From: an uncultured Butyricimonas sp.
GTDB lineage: Bacteria; Bacteroidota; Bacteroidia; Bacteroidales; Marinifilaceae
Reading direction: 5' to 3'
Assembly (NCBI GenBank): GCA_944320555.1
Contig: CALUHX010000002.1
Coordinates: 1-64,000 of the forward strand
DNA: 64,000 nucleotides
Under the pieces are notes generated by a model. The model was not told the origin of the DNA and did not search any database. It saw only the letters and a list, made by a program, of their open reading frames with translations. Within the stretch, counting starts at the first letter, position 1. Each line of letters opens with the position of its first letter. Position numbers and translations under genes: made by a program. Shown one piece after another: positions 9,074 to 18,096 of this stretch.

Positions 9074-9841
9074 ATGTCAATAGAATTAGAAGATATAATC
9101 AAACCGGAAAACATCGTCTACAAAAAAACTCCGGTACTTACCGATAACGTTATGCACTACTGCCCTGGGTGTTTGCACGGGGTGGTTCACAAAATCATCG
9201 CCGAAGTTATCGAAGAAATGGGCATTCAGGACAAGACCATCGGAGTTTCTCCGGTCGGATGTTCCGTGTTAGCATACAATTATCTGGATATCGACTGGGC
9301 TGAGGCCGCCCACGGACGGGCTCCGGCTCTTGCCACCGGCATCAGCCGCCTGCACCCGGAAAAATACGTGTTCACCTATCAAGGGGACGGGGACTTGGCT
9401 TCCATCGGCTGTGGAGAAATCATGCACGCATGCAACCGAGGAGAAAACATCGTGGTCATCTTCATCAACAACGCTATCTACGGAATGACCGGCGGCCAAA
9501 TGGCCCCGACGACCTTGTTGGGCCAAGTGACAGCAACCACCCCATACGGCCGTGACGCCAAGTTGAACGGATTCCCGCTGAGAATCACCGAGCTAATCGC
9601 ACAATTGGACGGAACATGCTATGTCACCCGCCAGACGGTTCACACGCCGGCTGCCGTTCGCAAAGCCAAAGCCGCCATCCGCAAAGCGTTCGAAAACACG
9701 AAAAAAGACAAAGGGACTTCTTTCGTGGAGATTGTCAGCACATGTAATTCCGGTTGGAAACTGGATCCTATCCAAGCCAACAAATGGATGGTTGAAAATA
9801 TGTTCCCGAAATATCCATTAGGAGACATGAAAGATATTTAA
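9074..9841 (+). CDS. korB: 2-oxoacid:ferredoxin oxidoreductase, beta (TPP-binding) subunit
   Basis: A 255-residue beta subunit that binds the diphosphate and Mg of TPP. The TPP motif runs from GDGDLASIG to FINNAIYGMTGGQ (about residues 101-140), and the N-terminal CPGCLHG motif is present. The length is near that of KorB-type subunits, slightly short, and it lacks the extended C-terminal tail of pyruvate-specific enzymes. It sits between the alpha and gamma genes, 2 bp after alpha and 22 bp before gamma. Confidence 0.9.
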   Translation: MSIELEDIIKPENIVYKKTPVLTDNVMHYCPGCLHGVVHKIIAEVIEEMGIQDKTIGVSPVGCSVLAYNYLDIDWAEAAHGRAPALATGISRLHPEKYVFTYQGDGDLASIGCGEIMHACNRGENIVVIFINNAIYGMTGGQMAPTTLLGQVTATTPYGRDAKLNGFPLRITELIAQLDGTCYVTRQTVHTPAAVRKAKAAIRKAFENTKKDKGTSFVEIVSTCNSGWKLDPIQANKWMVENMFPKYPLGDMKDI

Positions 9842-9863
9842 TCAGTCGATAAACCAAAAAAGT

Positions 9864-10415
9864 ATGACAGAAGAAATTATTATAGCAGGATTCGGAGGCC
9901 AAGGAGTTCTTTCCATGGGAAAAATCTTAGCCTATTCTGGAATTATGCAAGACCAGGAAGTGGCCTGGATGCCGTCTTACGGTCCTGAAATGCGCGGCGG
10001 CACAGCCAACGTGACCGTGATTTTAAGTGACGAACGCATCAGTTCTCCTATCTTGACCCAATACGACACAGCCATCGTGCTGAACCAACAGTCATTGGAC
10101 AAATTCGAGAGCCGCGTGAAACCGGGAGGAGTGCTGATTTATGACCCGAACGGAATCACACACGAGCCAACCCGCAAGGACATCAACATCTATAAAGTAG
10201 AAGGAACCCGTCTTGCCGCGGAAGCCGGAAACCCGAAAATCTTTAACATGATTATCCTCGGAGGCTTCTTAAAAGTAAAACCCATCGTGAAGTTGGAAAA
10301 TGTGGAAAAAGGCTTGCAAAAATCATTGCCAGCCCGTCACCACAAAATGATACCGATGAACATCGAAGCCATTCAAACGGGTATGAATCACGTGGAAGTT
10401 GTCAATCAACTATAA
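9864..10415 (+). CDS. korC: 2-oxoacid:ferredoxin oxidoreductase, gamma subunit
   Basis: The 183-residue gamma subunit shows the usual start GFGGQGVLSMGKILAYSG and the EMRGGTAN motif near residue 50. It completes the delta-alpha-beta-gamma set and is the last gene of the operon. The strong hairpin at 10426-10452 follows its stop after about 10 bp. Confidence 0.9.
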   Translation: MTEEIIIAGFGGQGVLSMGKILAYSGIMQDQEVAWMPSYGPEMRGGTANVTVILSDERISSPILTQYDTAIVLNQQSLDKFESRVKPGGVLIYDPNGITHEPTRKDINIYKVEGTRLAAEAGNPKIFNMIILGGFLKVKPIVKLENVEKGLQKSLPARHHKMIPMNIEAIQTGMNHVEVVNQL

Positions 10416-10425
10416 CGACACAGAC

Positions 10426-10452
10426 AACCCCGGCAAAAGCCGGGGTTTTTTA
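10426..10452 (+). terminator. Intrinsic terminator of the 2-oxoacid oxidoreductase operon
   Basis: AACCCCGGC AAAA GCCGGGGTT forms a perfect 9-bp stem with a four-base loop followed by six T, directly after korC. Confidence 0.9.
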
Positions 10453-10552
10453 TACCCACTCATTTCCTGAACCCAAAAGACAAAATCTCCCGCAGCCATC
10501 CCTCACCTACTCCATTTCCCACCCGCATCAACCGCGCCTCCACGACACAGGC

Positions 10553-10584
10553 AAAAAAAAAGCGACACCCCGGCAAGTGTCACT
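10553..10584 (-). terminator. Intrinsic terminator of the nagB unit
   Basis: On the minus strand AGTGACAC and GTGTCGCT form an 8-bp stem (one G-U pair) followed by nine T, 22 bp after the nagB stop. Confidence 0.75.
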
Positions 10585-10605
10585 TCCAGATATTAAAACA
10601 CAAAA

Positions 10606-12546
10606 TCATCTCTTTTCATGCCGATAGCGGACGAACACCTCCATGGCCTCGTATTCCGCCATCCCCAATTTGTTATACAAATCGGCCGTTTCCCGGTTAC
10701 GATCCTCCGCCCGTTGCCAAAACTCCCTTGGATCGTCGCCCGGATAGGCCGGCCCGTTATTTTGCGAGCCGTGTTTGTAAATGGCCCGCCGCTTGATGGA
10801 CAACTCCGAAGGACTCACCGGCACGGCCATGTCCACTTTCTCCACCTCCCACTCCATCCATGCGCCCCGGTACAGCCACACGTAGCAATTCTTAAACCAC
10901 TCGTCATCGCACACCACATCGAAAGCCCGCATGATGGCCTTCAGGCACGTGCTGTGCGTCCCATGCGGGTCCGCCAAATCACCTGCGGCATATATCTGAT
11001 GAGGCTTCACCTCGCGCAACAAATCCACTATGATTTTTATATCTTGTTCTCCCAACGGATTCTTTTGAACGGATCCCGTCTCATAGAACGGCATGTTCAA
11101 AAAATGAACATGATCCTCCGGTATGCCGATAAAACGACAAGCGGCCAACGCCTCAACCCGCCGTAATGCGGCCTTATAAGACAACACCTCCCGGGATTCC
11201 GGCTCATCCATCTTGCGGGCCGCAGCCAACGCCTTCAAGCGCTCGAACACCTTCGCCGGCTCGTTCTGATTCCCGTTGGCGTTGCGTGTGAAACGGTCTG
11301 CCACATCCAGCATCTGATACACATAATCGTCCAGCACAGCTATGCTACCAGAAGTCTGATATACGGCATGCACCTCGTGCCCTTGCTCCACCAAGCGGGC
11401 CTCCGTGCCCCCCATCGAAATCACGTCGTCGTCGGGATGCGGGCTGAAAATCAACACCCGTTTCGGATAAGGCAATGCCCTCTCCGGACGCGTCGAGTCG
11501 TCTGCGTTGGGCTTGCCTCCCGGCCATCCGGATATCGTATGCTGCAAATCGTTGAACACGGCGATATTCACCTTGTTAGCGGAACCGTATTGCGCCACCA
11601 AATCTATCAACCCGTTTTCCACAAAATCCTTGTTCTCCAACTTCAAAATCGGCTTACCCACCGTCTGACACAAGCGCACCACCGCCTTCCGCGTCAATTT
11701 CTCGTCCCACGCCACCTTGCTCACCAGCCACGGACGGTCCACCCGCGTCAGTTCGCTCGCCGCGTCCATGTCTATCACAAACTGCACGTTCGGATGCATC
11801 TGTAAAAACGTGGCCGGAACGGAATCGGAAACTTTTCCTTCCACCGTCGCCTTGATAATCGGAGCCTTCTTCTCCCCCCACGCCATCAGAATCACCCGGC
11901 GAGCCTGCATAATCGTGCCCACCCCCATCGTGATGGCCTTCGTGGGCACCAATTCCCGGCTGCCGAAATCCTTCGTCGCGTCCCGGATGGTCAAATCGTT
12001 CAAATACACTTTCCGGGTCTTCGAATTCAGCAACGACCCCGGTTCGTTAAAACCGATATGCCCCGTGCGGCCGATACCAAGAATCTGCAAATCAATTCCA
12101 CCCGCCGCCTCAATGGCCTTTTCGTAATCCCGGCAAAAACGGTCTATTTCGTCCTCCGTCTTCAACGTCCCGTCAGGTATATGGATGTTTTCCGGAGCGA
12201 TGTCAATATGGTCGAACAAATGATAATGCATGAAATAATGATAGCTTTGCTTGGACTCCTTTGCCATGGGCAAATACTCGTCCAAGTTAAAAGTCACCAC
12301 ATTACGGAAAGAAACACCTTCTTCCCGATGCATTCTCACCAACTCTTGATACAACTTGATGGGCGACACGCCCGTCGCCAATCCCAACACACATTTTTCA
12401 CTACTGGCGGCTTTCGCCTTCACCAAGTCCACAATCTCGCGGGCCACCGCCTTGACGGCACACTCCGCATTCTCATAAATCTGGACAGGCATTTTTTCAA
12501 ACCTGTCCGCCCCCTCACCTCTCGCAATGTAACTTTTCGTAATCAT
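10606..12546 (-). CDS. nagB: Glucosamine-6-phosphate deaminase fused to a PIG-L/LmbE deacetylase-like domain
   Basis: A 646-residue two-domain protein. Residues about 20-280 form a NagB domain (glucosamine-6-P to fructose-6-P plus ammonia) with the VVTFNLDEY motif and GHIGFNEPGS. Residues about 365-600 form a PIG-L/LmbE domain with the metal-binding HPDDD and the later DPHGTHSTCL histidines. The fusion could deacetylate and deaminate amino sugars in sequence, but this is inference. Oddity: the usual DGHIAFNEP is here TGHIGFNEP, so the aspartate before the catalytic histidine is a threonine. A downstream terminator and an upstream ROK gene (18 bp away) suggest a two-gene unit regulated by its own repressor. 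Similar long forms occur in other Bacteroidales. Confidence 0.88.
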   Translation of the reverse strand: MITKSYIARGEGADRFEKMPVQIYENAECAVKAVAREIVDLVKAKAASSEKCVLGLATGVSPIKLYQELVRMHREEGVSFRNVVTFNLDEYLPMAKESKQSYHYFMHYHLFDHIDIAPENIHIPDGTLKTEDEIDRFCRDYEKAIEAAGGIDLQILGIGRTGHIGFNEPGSLLNSKTRKVYLNDLTIRDATKDFGSRELVPTKAITMGVGTIMQARRVILMAWGEKKAPIIKATVEGKVSDSVPATFLQMHPNVQFVIDMDAASELTRVDRPWLVSKVAWDEKLTRKAVVRLCQTVGKPILKLENKDFVENGLIDLVAQYGSANKVNIAVFNDLQHTISGWPGGKPNADDSTRPERALPYPKRVLIFSPHPDDDVISMGGTEARLVEQGHEVHAVYQTSGSIAVLDDYVYQMLDVADRFTRNANGNQNEPAKVFERLKALAAARKMDEPESREVLSYKAALRRVEALAACRFIGIPEDHVHFLNMPFYETGSVQKNPLGEQDIKIIVDLLREVKPHQIYAAGDLADPHGTHSTCLKAIMRAFDVVCDDEWFKNCYVWLYRGAWMEWEVEKVDMAVPVSPSELSIKRRAIYKHGSQNNGPAYPGDDPREFWQRAEDRNRETADLYNKLGMAEYEAMEVFVRYRHEKR

Positions 12547-12564
12547 ATCACGCGCATATTTTTT

Positions 12565-13797
12565 TTACTCATACAAAGCAAATGTCATTCCCGTTTTCTG
12601 GTGCAAATGCCCCATTGCCATCAATTGCGTTCCCAAAATCGCGGCATCGCCGCCCAAATCGCTCAAGCGCAACTCGCAATGCCCTCGAATTCGAGCCAAA
12701 GCATACTTATTCATCGCCTGACGCACAGGGACCGTTATCAAATCCCCCGCTTTTACGATCTCGCCTCCTAACACCACCATGTCCGGATTGAACAAATGAA
12801 GCAACGAGGCGATCCCCTCGCCGACTTTCTCCCCCACTTGTTGCAACAACTCAATGGCTGACAATTCATCCTTGCGGGCGGCCCGGATCACTCCCTCCAG
12901 CGTGACGGACTCCCCGTCAGGCATCTTCACCATCCGTTCCTTGGCCGCTTTCACGATAGCACGACTCGAAGCCACAGTTTCCAGGCATCCCACCTTACCG
13001 CACTGACAAGGAGTGTCGAGCCCCGAAATCCGGATATGTCCGAACTCTCCGGCCATTCCATTCCCCCCGACATACAACCGGGAGTCAAGTATCATGCCCA
13101 GCCCGACACACTCGTTAATACTTATACACAACACATTATTAATCCCCTTTGCCACGCCAAAAGCGTGTTCTGCCACCGCTATGGCATTCGAATCGTTATC
13201 TATAAACACAGGCATTTCCAACAATTGTCCCAGACGTTCTTTCAAACCGGGATTCTCATAAGTCAGATACGTGTACGTGTTGCCCTCCCGGTCTATCAAC
13301 CCCGGCAAGGAGACTCCCGCCACCCGTATCCTGGAGCGTTCGACGCCCAAAAAGGCCAACGTGTCCTCCACCCGTCCGGCAATGTCATTCAAGACATCAT
13401 CCCTCTCCGCCACCTCCAATTTCGACGGATAGACAAAAATACGCCCGACCACCTCATGTTTCAAATCAAACAAGGCCACCTTCAAATATTCCCGCCCCAC
13501 GTCCACGCCCAACACGAAAGCGGCGTCTCGTTTCAATGAAAAAATATGCGGACGCTTCCCTCCTCCGGACGTTCCACATCCCAAATCAATCACCCAACCC
13601 TCCGCCATCAACTCTTCCAGCATCCGGCCGATCGTAGGTGCCGTCATATTCGTCAGACGACACATCTCCGGCTTCGACAAATCCCCCTGCCGATACAAAA
13701 AGCTCACGATATTCCGCTTCTGCGTGCAGCGTTTCTCTTTCAAGCCAGGCAACCCGCCTTTGGTTATGACGTCAGACACATTCATTGCTCTTTTCAA
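12565..13797 (-). CDS. ROK family transcriptional regulator (NagC-like)
   Basis: A 410-residue regulator with an N-terminal winged helix-turn-helix (about residues 25-80, TKPEMCRLTNMT-like recognition region present as LSKPEMCRLTN) and a C-terminal sugar-kinase-like ROK fold. The ATPase-like glycine block GVDVGREYLKVALFDL and the zinc motif CQCGKVGCLE are intact. It lies 18 bp before the nagB fusion on the same strand, so I infer that it senses an amino-sugar phosphate and controls this unit. A TATCTTTG promoter box is 14 bp before its start codon, giving a very short leader. Confidence 0.88.
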   Translation of the reverse strand: MKRAMNVSDVITKGGLPGLKEKRCTQKRNIVSFLYRQGDLSKPEMCRLTNMTAPTIGRMLEELMAEGWVIDLGCGTSGGGKRPHIFSLKRDAAFVLGVDVGREYLKVALFDLKHEVVGRIFVYPSKLEVAERDDVLNDIAGRVEDTLAFLGVERSRIRVAGVSLPGLIDREGNTYTYLTYENPGLKERLGQLLEMPVFIDNDSNAIAVAEHAFGVAKGINNVLCISINECVGLGMILDSRLYVGGNGMAGEFGHIRISGLDTPCQCGKVGCLETVASSRAIVKAAKERMVKMPDGESVTLEGVIRAARKDELSAIELLQQVGEKVGEGIASLLHLFNPDMVVLGGEIVKAGDLITVPVRQAMNKYALARIRGHCELRLSDLGGDAAILGTQLMAMGHLHQKTGMTFALYE

Positions 13798-13810
13798 TTA
13801 ATTACGGAAG

Positions 13811-13818
13811 CAAAGATA
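13811..13818 (-). promoter_or_regulatory. -7 promoter box (TATCTTTG) for the ROK-nagB unit
   Basis: TATCTTTG on the minus strand, 14 bp from the ROK gene ATG at 13797. Confidence 0.65.
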
Positions 13819-13951
13819 CAAATACTTTCTAAAATATTTTACAAAGCAGACAAAACTTTCTCATAAAAATTATTTACCGGATTTCGCAAACACAAAAAAA
13901 TTTATATTAACCGCACTCGCCTTTTCCCATGCCTAATCACGAAAAAAACAT

Positions 13952-13959
13952 TATCTTTG
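13952..13959 (+). promoter_or_regulatory. -7 promoter box (TATCTTTG) for metK
   Basis: TATCTTTG matches TAnnTTTG and lies 6 bp before the start of the riboswitch, so the transcript would begin about where the aptamer begins. Confidence 0.7.
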
Positions 13960-13965
13960 TCCCCC

Positions 13966-14018
13966 GAAAGTGGAAAGATTTGGCTGATTGCAACCACGGA
14001 AAAAAAGTGCTAAAACGC
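13966..14018 (+). ncRNA. SAM-II riboswitch upstream of metK
   Basis: The segment has the conserved pattern of the SAM-II aptamer: a P1 stem GTGG/CCAC (13970-13973 with 13993-13996), the loop GATTTG followed by GATTGCA just before the 3' side of P1, an A-rich spacer, and the conserved GCTAAAA at 14009-14015. The pseudoknot pairing of the GCT in the loop with CGC after GCTAAAA is only partly complementary (two G-C pairs and one mismatch). It lies about 70 bp before the metK start, a logical place for SAM feedback. SAM-II is known from alphaproteobacteria and Bacteroidota. Confidence 0.75.
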
Positions 14019-14089
14019 AAACTTACTTCTGAATTTCAACCATCCATGTACTTTCCTGTAATTTATTAACCACAAAAAACAAATGAATT

Positions 14090-15385
14090 ATGGGATATTT
14101 ATTCACCTCTGAATCAGTGTCGGAAGGCCACCCGGACAAAGTGGCGGACCAAATCTCCGACGCAATCCTCGACAAAATCCTCGCCTTCGACCCCAACGCC
14201 AAAGTGGCCTGCGAGACCCTTGTAACCACCGGTCAAACAATTATCGCCGGCGAAATAAAAACAGACACTTATGTGGACGTGCAACGCGTGGCCCGCGAAG
14301 TAATCAACAACATCGGCTACACGAAAAGCGAATACATGTTCGACGGCAACAGCTGCGGAGTCCTCAGCGCCATCCACGAGCAATCGCCCGACATCAATCG
14401 GGGCGTCGTCCGCGACGACCCCATGGACCAAGGTGCCGGCGACCAAGGCATGATGTTCGGCTACGCCTGTAACGAAACGGACAACTACATGCCCCTTCCC
14501 ATAGAATTGGCGCACCTGCTTTTGCAGGAATTGGCCAAAATCCGCAAAGAAGGAAAACAAATGACCTACCTCCGTCCGGACTCAAAGTCGCAAGTCACCA
14601 TTGAATACGGAGACGACAACAAACCCCTCCGGATACACACAATCGTCATCTCCACCCAACACGACGAATTCATTCTCCCTGATGACAAAACGAGGGAAGC
14701 GCAATTAGCCGCCGACGAGGCCATGACAAAACGCATTCTGCAGGACGTAAAGGACATACTTCTTCCCAAAGTGAAAGCCCAATTGCCTCTGCGGGTCCAA
14801 GAACTATTCGACGACAAGCTAACCCTGCTCGTCAACCCGACCGGCAAATTTGTCATCGGAGGTCCGCATGGAGACACCGGCCTCACCGGACGCAAAATCA
14901 TCGTGGACACCTACGGAGGCAAAGGAGCGCACGGAGGAGGAGCATTCTCGGGCAAAGACCCGTCCAAAGTCGACCGCTCCGCCGCATACGCCGCCCGCCA
15001 TATCGCCAAGAACATGGTGGCGGCAGGAATCGCCGATGAAATGCTCATCCAAATCTCTTACGCCATCGGCGTCGCGCAACCCGTCGGCGTATACGTGGAC
15101 ACAAGGGGCACCGCCAAAATCGGACTTTCCGACGCGGCCATAGCCAAGAAGGTCAGCGAAATATTCGACCTTCGCCCTAAAGCCATCGAGCAACGGCTAA
15201 AACTGCGAGAACCCATCTACCTCGAAACCGCCAGTTACGGCCACATGGGACGAACTCCGCGCGTCGTGAAAAAGACATTCACGTCGAACTACTGGCCGAC
15301 CGTCGAAAAAGAAGTTGAACTGTTCACATGGGAAAAACTCGACTATGCGGACCGCATACGTGCGGCGTTCAACCTCCGACCATAA
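14090..15385 (+). CDS. metK: S-adenosylmethionine synthase
   Basis: Makes S-adenosylmethionine from methionine and ATP in the cytosol. All family blocks are present: [20 protein letters not shown] at the start, [12 protein letters not shown] near residues 122-133, [14 protein letters not shown] near 258-271, and [16 protein letters not shown] just after. At 431 residues it is longer than the Escherichia coli enzyme (384); the extra length is mostly in the central region between residues 150 and 220, as in other Bacteroidota. Expression is probably set by the SAM-II element upstream. A terminator hairpin follows at 15417. Confidence 0.95.
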   Translation: MGYLFTSESVSEGHPDKVADQISDAILDKILAFDPNAKVACETLVTTGQTIIAGEIKTDTYVDVQRVAREVINNIGYTKSEYMFDGNSCGVLSAIHEQSPDINRGVVRDDPMDQGAGDQGMMFGYACNETDNYMPLPIELAHLLLQELAKIRKEGKQMTYLRPDSKSQVTIEYGDDNKPLRIHTIVISTQHDEFILPDDKTREAQLAADEAMTKRILQDVKDILLPKVKAQLPLRVQELFDDKLTLLVNPTGKFVIGGPHGDTGLTGRKIIVDTYGGKGAHGGGAFSGKDPSKVDRSAAYAARHIAKNMVAAGIADEMLIQISYAIGVAQPVGVYVDTRGTAKIGLSDAAIAKKVSEIFDLRPKAIEQRLKLREPIYLETASYGHMGRTPRVVKKTFTSNYWPTVEKEVELFTWEKLDYADRIRAAFNLRP

Positions 15386-15416
15386 AAAACACCACAGACT
15401 CGACTTTAACCACAAG

Positions 15417-15448
15417 AGGGCGACTCAAGTCATTGAGCCGCCCTTTCG
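15417..15448 (+). terminator. Intrinsic terminator of metK
   Basis: GGGCG-A-CTCAA, loop GTCA, TTGAG-C-CGCCC forms an 11-position stem with one A-C mismatch, followed by TTTCG. The T-tract is moderate. Confidence 0.7.
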
Positions 15449-15479
15449 CTTTATTATCCCAACTTCCACCCCTACCCCA

Positions 15480-15665
15480 GAGGCAAGTTAGGGGTAACGG
15501 GCAGGTAGCTTGGGGGTAGCAAGCATTAAACAAATAATTTCTTATTTATCTGACCCAAGTTTTCTATTTGTAAACAAATAGCAAACAAATAGGAGACAAA
15601 TAGCAGACAAATAGCAGAACCCTTGCTACACCCTCGCTACCCGCCCCCTACCCCCAACTTACCCC
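15480..15665. repeat. Long inverted repeat enclosing four 11-bp direct repeats
   Basis: About 45-bp arms (15480-15523 and 15622-15665) are imperfect inverse copies; the inner ends are GGTAGCAAG and CTTGCTACA. The AT-rich loop contains four successive 11-bp units from 15572 to 15615 (AAACAAATAGC, AAACAAATAGG, AGACAAATAGC, AGACAAATAGC) and a CTATTTGT/ACAAATAG palindrome. No open reading frame explains it. It could be a MITE-like element or a protein-binding site. It fills the space between metK and the next gene. Confidence 0.7.
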
Positions 15666-15733
15666 AAGGGTGCCGACCGGAGCGGAGAACGTAAAAGATA
15701 GAGGAAAGGGAAGGGGTTTTGGCAAAAACGCCG

Positions 15734-15741
15734 TATCTTTG
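15734..15741 (+). promoter_or_regulatory. -7 promoter box (TATCTTTG) for the GT2-DUF4922 gene
   Basis: TATCTTTG lies 25 bp before the ATG at 15766. It argues against the longer reading frame that starts further upstream at 15670. Confidence 0.65.
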
Positions 15742-15765
15742 GCGACGAACCAAAACGGAGACAAT

Positions 15766-18096
15766 ATGACAAAAGATATCACTTGCCTCACGGCACCGGG
15801 AATGGCGGCGGCATGGGGCGAAGAGCGGACAGTGGAGGCCCGGCTGCCGCTGACGACAAGCGAGGGACTGTTGGAGGCCACGGAGCGGGTCGGGACACGC
15901 TACGCGCTGGTGGTGACAGGCGAGCGGGAGGCCGCACCGGGGAGCGGCATGGCGCGGAGGCTGGCAGAGGTGGCAGAGGCCACGGGAGCCGCCATCGTGT
16001 ATGCGGACTACCGCGAGGAGCGGGACGGACAGCTGTTCCCCCATCCGCTAATCGACTACCAGGAAGGGAGCCTGCGTGACGACTTCGACATGGGGTGCGC
16101 ATGGCTGGCCCGGACGGAGGCCCTGCTGCAAGCGGCCAGGGAACAAGGCGGGAAATACCGCCACGCCGCCCTGTACGCCGCCCGGCTGAGGATGTCGAGG
16201 GCGGGGGGAATCTTCCATCTGCCAGAGATATTGTACACGGCCCGGAAGAACGACACGAGACGGAGCGGGGAGCGACAGTTCGACTACGTGGACCCGCGCA
16301 ACCGGGAAGTCCAGGCGGAAATGGAGGCGGCGTGCACGGCCCACCTGCGAGCCATCGGGGCCTACTTGCCGCCACGGACGGCGAGAGCCGACGCGTCGGG
16401 AGCGTTCCCGGTGGAGGCGACGGTGGTGATACCCGTCCGCAACAGGGCAAGAACCATCGGAGAGGCCATAAACTCAGCCTTGCGCCAACGCACCAGCTTC
16501 CCTTTCAACGTAATCGTCGTAGACAACCACTCGACCGACGGAACGGGCGAAGCGGTGGAGCGGCTGGCGGCACAAGACAAACGGGTGACACACGTGATTC
16601 CGGCGGCTGACGATCTGGGTATCGGTGGATGTTGGATGCTGGCGGCGCACCATAAGCAATGCGGACGATACGCCGTGCAGCTGGACAGCGACGACCTCTA
16701 CGCCGGGGAAGACACGCTGGAGCGCGTCGTGCGGATGTTCCGGGAAGGAGGATACGGGATGGTGGTGGGGAGTTACCGGATGGTGAATTTCCAGTTGAAA
16801 GAAATCGCGCCGGGAATCGTCGACCACCGGGAATGGACGGCGGAGAACGGGCACAACAACGCCCTGCGGGTGAACGGACTGGGAGCACCGAGAGCGTTCT
16901 GCACCAATGCGCTGCGTCGAATCGGAATGCCCAACACAAGCTACGGGGAAGACTACGCCGCAGCCCTGGCCATCTGCCGGGAATACATGGTAGGAAGAAT
17001 CTACGAGCCGATATACCTCTGCCGCCGGTGGGAGGGAAACTCGGACGCAGACCTGGACCTGTCCCAAGAGAATTCCCACAATCTATACAAAGACCGCATC
17101 CGGACCATCGAATTGCTGACACGGCAAGGCCTGAACCGACACGGGGAAAAAACGACCGCCGAGGAGGAAAGACTGGAGGCCTTTTTCATCCGGCAACTGG
17201 AAACGTGGCCCTTGGCAAGGAAACGCTACCAAGAGTTAGAGGGAATCAAACGACGGACCATCGATTTCGGGGAATTCCGGATGGAGGCGCAATGCAATCC
17301 CGCCCGCATAGGGTCGGCCACGGCAAAAATCGACGAGGCGTCATTGCAAGCGAGGGCATGCTTCTTGTGCCGACAGAACCTTCCCCCCGAGCAATCAAGA
17401 CTGGAGTTCAACGACGAGCTGGAGATACGAGTGAACCCGTTCCCGATATTCGAGCGACACTTCACGGTGACAGCCAAACGACACGAGCCGCAACTCATCG
17501 AGGGCCATTTCGGGGCGATGCTAGACCTGGCGAAGCGATACGCGGGATACACCGTGTTCTACAACGGGCCTGAGAGCGGAGCCTCCGCCCCTGACCATTT
17601 CCACTTCCAACTGGTCCCAAAAGGCTCCATGCCGCTGGAGAACGACGTGGCGCATTGCCGGAAAACACTCCTGTTCGAGGACGGCAAGGTGACGGCGGAA
17701 CACATCGCAACCTACACGAGGAAAAACATCATATTGCGAGGCAAAAAGGAAGAGGAGATGCGCAAGGCGTTCGAGGAAACAATGAAGGCCATGAAGGACG
17801 CCGTGCCTGGAAAAAAAGAAGCGATGATGAACCTTTTCGCCTGGCGCGCCCAAGAGGAATGGACCGTCGTGATATTTCCCCGGAGGCGGCACCGCCCCTG
17901 GCAATTCTTCGCCGAAGGACGTGAGCACATCCTGTTCAGCCCGGGCTGCGCGGACTTCGCCGGGCTCATCATTTCCCCCCGGCAGGAGGACTTCGAGCGG
18001 CTGGACGCCCCATTACTCCGTGACCTGTTCGGACAATTGACTATAAACGAGGAAGAATGGGAAAACATTGTGAAACGTTTACAAGAGAAAAAGTGA
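15766..18096 (+). CDS. Glycosyltransferase family 2 / DUF4922 fusion protein
   Basis: A 776-residue cytosolic protein. After about 200 residues resembling a degenerate transferase region, a GT2 domain (about 210-440) shows VIPVRNRARTI, VIVVDNHSTDG and a QLDSDDLY acidic motif for nucleotide-sugar binding. The C-terminal third is a DUF4922 domain related to HIT-type nucleotidyl transferases: ACFLCRQNL and DHFHFQ (HxHxQ) are visible. Transfer of a sugar and a nucleotidyl or phosphorylase reaction in one protein is therefore suggested, but no substrate is known to me. The start at 15766 is chosen because a promoter box sits at 15734-15741. The next gene overlaps the end, so a three-gene operon with SpoIID and AmpG-like genes is likely. 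Confidence 0.85.
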   Translation: MTKDITCLTAPGMAAAWGEERTVEARLPLTTSEGLLEATERVGTRYALVVTGEREAAPGSGMARRLAEVAEATGAAIVYADYREERDGQLFPHPLIDYQEGSLRDDFDMGCAWLARTEALLQAAREQGGKYRHAALYAARLRMSRAGGIFHLPEILYTARKNDTRRSGERQFDYVDPRNREVQAEMEAACTAHLRAIGAYLPPRTARADASGAFPVEATVVIPVRNRARTIGEAINSALRQRTSFPFNVIVVDNHSTDGTGEAVERLAAQDKRVTHVIPAADDLGIGGCWMLAAHHKQCGRYAVQLDSDDLYAGEDTLERVVRMFREGGYGMVVGSYRMVNFQLKEIAPGIVDHREWTAENGHNNALRVNGLGAPRAFCTNALRRIGMPNTSYGEDYAAALAICREYMVGRIYEPIYLCRRWEGNSDADLDLSQENSHNLYKDRIRTIELLTRQGLNRHGEKTTAEEERLEAFFIRQLETWPLARKRYQELEGIKRRTIDFGEFRMEAQCNPARIGSATAKIDEASLQARACFLCRQNLPPEQSRLEFNDELEIRVNPFPIFERHFTVTAKRHEPQLIEGHFGAMLDLAKRYAGYTVFYNGPESGASAPDHFHFQLVPKGSMPLENDVAHCRKTLLFEDGKVTAEHIATYTRKNIILRGKKEEEMRKAFEETMKAMKDAVPGKKEAMMNLFAWRAQEEWTVVIFPRRRHRPWQFFAEGREHILFSPGCADFAGLIISPRQEDFERLDAPLLRDLFGQLTINEEEWENIVKRLQEKK

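Noticed and set aside
16659-17573. 304-residue plus-strand frame inside the GT2-DUF4922 gene
   Set aside because: Out-of-frame shadow of a GC-rich conserved gene, very rich in Arg and Gly, with no motif.
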